Source: Ruminococcaceae bacterium UBA5905 (GTDB taxonomy: Bacteria > Bacillota > Clostridia > Oscillospirales > Acutalibacteraceae). Taken from it: a stretch of 8,837 bases of DNA. How positions within the stretch are numbered: position 1 is the first letter of the stretch; the number at the start of each line of letters is the position of its first letter. The notes beneath the pieces were generated by a model that saw only the letters and a program-made list of their open reading frames with translations, searched no databases and was not told where the DNA came from. The DNA is taken from positions 1-8,837 of the forward strand of contig DJEF01000030.1 in NCBI GenBank assembly GCA_002431285.1. Reading direction: 5' to 3'. The position numbers were made by a program, and so were the translations under genes. Of this stretch, positions 7,418 to 8,837 are shown one piece after another.

Positions 7418-7430
7418 TTTCCAATATACT
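7404..7430 (+). promoter_or_regulatory. Possible promoter of the P-loop gene
   Basis: TATACT (7425-7430) is a good -10 element. TTAACA (7404-7409) would be a good -35, but the spacing is only 15 bases, shorter than the optimal 17. Transcription would start near 7437, just before the ribosome site AGGAGG. Confidence 0.35.
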
Positions 7431-7453
7431 AAATCTTTTAGGAGGACAATACA

Positions 7454-7858
7454 ATGATCACTTTGATTCTCGGACACAAGGGCTCCGGCAAGACCAAGAA
7501 GCTCATGGATCTGTGCAACGCCGCTGTGGAGCAGTCGAAAGGGAACGTGGTCTTTATCGAAAAGGATAATACCCTGACCTATGATCTGAGCCACAAGGCG
7601 CGTCTGGTAGCTGCGGAGGACTATGCCATCAAAGGGTTTGATGCATTGTATGGCTATATCGCCGGTATGTGCGCCGGCAACTACGACATCACCGACATCT
7701 TCGTGGATTCCGTGTTGAAGATCGGCGGTTCCGACCTGGAAGCGTTGGCAAACTTTGTAGAAAAACTGGGGCACCTGAACACCCGGGTGGTCATGTCCGT
7801 TTCGGCGGATAAGTCCGAGATCCCGGCGCGCGTGGCCGATCTGGCAGAGGAGATCTGA
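7454..7858 (+). CDS. Small P-loop protein of unknown function
   Basis: A 134-residue protein that opens with a beta strand and a Walker A motif, ITLILGHKGSGKTKK (2-16), so it very probably binds ATP or GTP. A plausible Walker B strand is DIFVDSV (81-87), and a second buried strand RVVMSVSADK (111-120) follows. No signal peptide or membrane segment is visible. The layout resembles a small conserved family found in clostridia that is often annotated as ATP-binding or, loosely, PilT-like. It is too short to be a PilT hexameric ATPase and lacks the Asp-box, His-box and secretion domains of that family, so no role in pili should be inferred. Translation is well supported by TTTTAGGAGG seven bases before the ATG. 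It sits between pgi and the CofE-like gene; weak hairpins upstream and a strong one downstream suggest a mostly separate transcript. Confidence 0.88.
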   Translation: MITLILGHKGSGKTKKLMDLCNAAVEQSKGNVVFIEKDNTLTYDLSHKARLVAAEDYAIKGFDALYGYIAGMCAGNYDITDIFVDSVLKIGGSDLEALANFVEKLGHLNTRVVMSVSADKSEIPARVADLAEEI

Positions 7859-7891
7859 GGAGCGGCCGGTCGTATAAACAGCAAATCGGCG

Positions 7892-7959
7892 GCGCACACT
7901 GAGTTTGTGCGCTGTCGGCCATGAGACCGGCGGCGGGGGCGTGTTCTCCCGCCGCCGGT
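7892..7959 (+). other. Two hairpins after the P-loop gene (possible terminator)
   Basis: GCGCACA/TGTGCGC (7892-7898 with 7906-7912) is a 7-bp hairpin. A much stronger 12-bp GC hairpin follows (7926-7937 with 7948-7959, 10-base loop). Neither is followed by a T-run on either strand, so they do not fit a standard intrinsic terminator. They may stall polymerase or protect the 3' end of the upstream mRNA. The rest of the 7859-8043 gap has no gene. Confidence 0.45.
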
Positions 7960-8043
7960 TGATGAATGGTCGGCTTTTGTCGGCTGTTCGTCGGTGAAAA
8001 GGGAACCGCAGCGTCCGGTATCTGCGGGAGAGGATGAGGGAAT

Positions 8044-8837
8044 ATGGCAATTTGGTATGAGGGCAACCGCAATTTGAAATCCAATGAGCGGGAGCAGGAC
8101 GGGATCACCTATTACATCCGCGGGGTGCAGGAGGTGGACGGCGTTCGCTATGAGCGGTATGCGGTCAAGACCCATTTCGTGGAGCGGGGCGAGGACTACG
8201 TGGAGGTGCTGCGGCGCTACGTAGCGCCGCTGTATCAGTCCGGCGATGTGGTCAGCATGAGCGAAAAGGTCATCTCCATGTGCCAGAACAACACGGTGCG
8301 CATGGAGGACGTGCGTGTGGGATTCTGGGCGAAGTTTCTGTCGAAGTTCGCTACCAGCAACCATAACGGCATCGGCATGGACGAGCCGTACAAACTCCAG
8401 CTGGCTATCAATCTGAAGGGTCTGCCCCTGATCCTGTGGGCGGTGTTCTGCGGCGGAGTGGCCCGCATCTTCGGCAAGCGGGGCGTGTTCTACAAGATCG
8501 TGGGACAGGATGTGGCCGGGATTGACGGCTTTTACAGCCATTCGGCGTTCGACACCTACCATACTCTGGCGGTGCTGAACCCCAGAGAGCCGGATAAGGT
8601 CTGCGCCACCATCTATGAGAAACTGGGGATCAGCTGCATTCTGGTGGATGCCAACGATATTGATGTGGAGATTCTCGGTAAGTCTCCCGATCTGGCGGAG
8701 GTGCCGGACACGGCGCTGGCGGACCGCATTCGGGATAACCCCGCCGGACAGGACGACGAGCTGACCCCCTTCATCCTCATCCGCGACATCAAAGACGCGC
8801 CTGCCCAGCCTTATGAGCCGCTCAAAGCGGTGGAGGG
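8044..8837 (+). CDS. Coenzyme F420-0:L-glutamate ligase (CofE)-like protein, 3' end outside window
   Basis: The frame is open for 264 codons from the ATG at 8044 to the window edge with no stop. The protein resembles the CofE-type fold (F420-0:gamma-glutamyl ligase domain), a family that adds glutamate to F420 precursors. Recognisable segments are VRYERYAVKTHFVERGED (34-51), the strand GDVVSMSEKVISM (67-79), FWAKFLSKFA (94-103), a hydrophobic stretch KGLPLILWAVFCGGVARIFGK (residues 125-145 approximately, ending before GVFYKIVG), GIDGFY (159-164), ILVDANDIDVEILG (199-212) and the DNPAGQDDELTPF stretch (232-244). Length already reaches the family's usual range, so only the extreme C terminus is missing. 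A GAGG ribosome site lies a few bases before the start. No other F420 gene is present and Clostridia generally are not F420 producers, so the true substrate may be another small molecule receiving glutamate. Fold assignment is from recall of the family; function is open. Confidence 0.85.
   Translation, partial: MAIWYEGNRNLKSNEREQDGITYYIRGVQEVDGVRYERYAVKTHFVERGEDYVEVLRRYVAPLYQSGDVVSMSEKVISMCQNNTVRMEDVRVGFWAKFLSKFATSNHNGIGMDEPYKLQLAINLKGLPLILWAVFCGGVARIFGKRGVFYKIVGQDVAGIDGFYSHSAFDTYHTLAVLNPREPDKVCATIYEKLGISCILVDANDIDVEILGKSPDLAEVPDTALADRIRDNPAGQDDELTPFILIRDIKDAPAQPYEPLKAVE

Noticed and set aside
7681..8562. Minus-strand open frame opposite the P-loop and CofE-like genes
   Set aside because: It runs antisense to two recognisable proteins and through two GC hairpins, with no family resemblance.

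Overview
The window looks like chromosomal DNA of a GC-rich Clostridia bacterium, probably of the Oscillospiraceae/Ruminococcaceae type. This is inferred from the protein families (Firmicutes-type glucose-6-phosphate isomerase, a split tyrosine-kinase module, a clostridial-type P-loop protein, a CofE-like protein), strong GGAGG-type ribosome sites, clear TTGACA/TATAAT-type promoters and GC-rich third codon positions. Nothing points to a phage, an insertion sequence, a CRISPR array or a defence island.

Layout. (1) Bases 1-1242, plus strand: the last ~413 codons of IMP dehydrogenase (guaB), followed by a textbook intrinsic terminator. (2) Bases 1243-1624: a protein-free gap. On the minus strand it can fold into a ~187-nt RNA with a 20-bp closing helix, an open centre and an apical hairpin, an outline resembling 6S RNA. 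A second hairpin terminator lies next to the pgm stop. (3) Bases 1625-3343, minus strand: an alpha-phosphoglucomutase/phosphomannomutase with its own extended -10 promoter. (4) Bases 3537-5689, minus strand: a tightly overlapping three-gene operon encoding a Wzz/CpsC-type membrane adaptor, a bacterial tyrosine kinase (BY-kinase) with a C-terminal tyrosine cluster, and its PHP-type phosphatase. It is driven by a perfect TTGACA-17-TATAAT promoter whose spacer and -10 carry an inverted repeat. (5) Bases 5690-6035: a divergent regulatory region with that promoter on the minus strand and two tandem promoters for pgi on the plus strand. (6) Bases 6036-7376, plus strand: glucose-6-phosphate isomerase. 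(7) Bases 7454-7858: a small P-loop protein of unknown role. (8) From 8044 to the window end: a coenzyme F420-0:glutamate ligase (CofE)-like protein, cut by the edge.

How the genes may work together. Pgi interconverts glucose-6-P and fructose-6-P, and the mutase interconverts hexose-6-P and hexose-1-P, the entry to nucleotide sugars and surface polysaccharide. The kinase/adaptor/phosphatase module, which in Firmicutes controls capsule or exopolysaccharide assembly, sits between these two genes. No glycosyltransferase, flippase or polymerase gene is present here, so the module is separated from any polysaccharide cluster within this window. The link between sugar-phosphate supply and the module is inferred from position. 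The most notable observations are the minus-strand structured RNA candidate, the orphan BY-kinase operon with its perfect promoter and embedded palindrome, and the CofE-like protein in a lineage not known to make F420.
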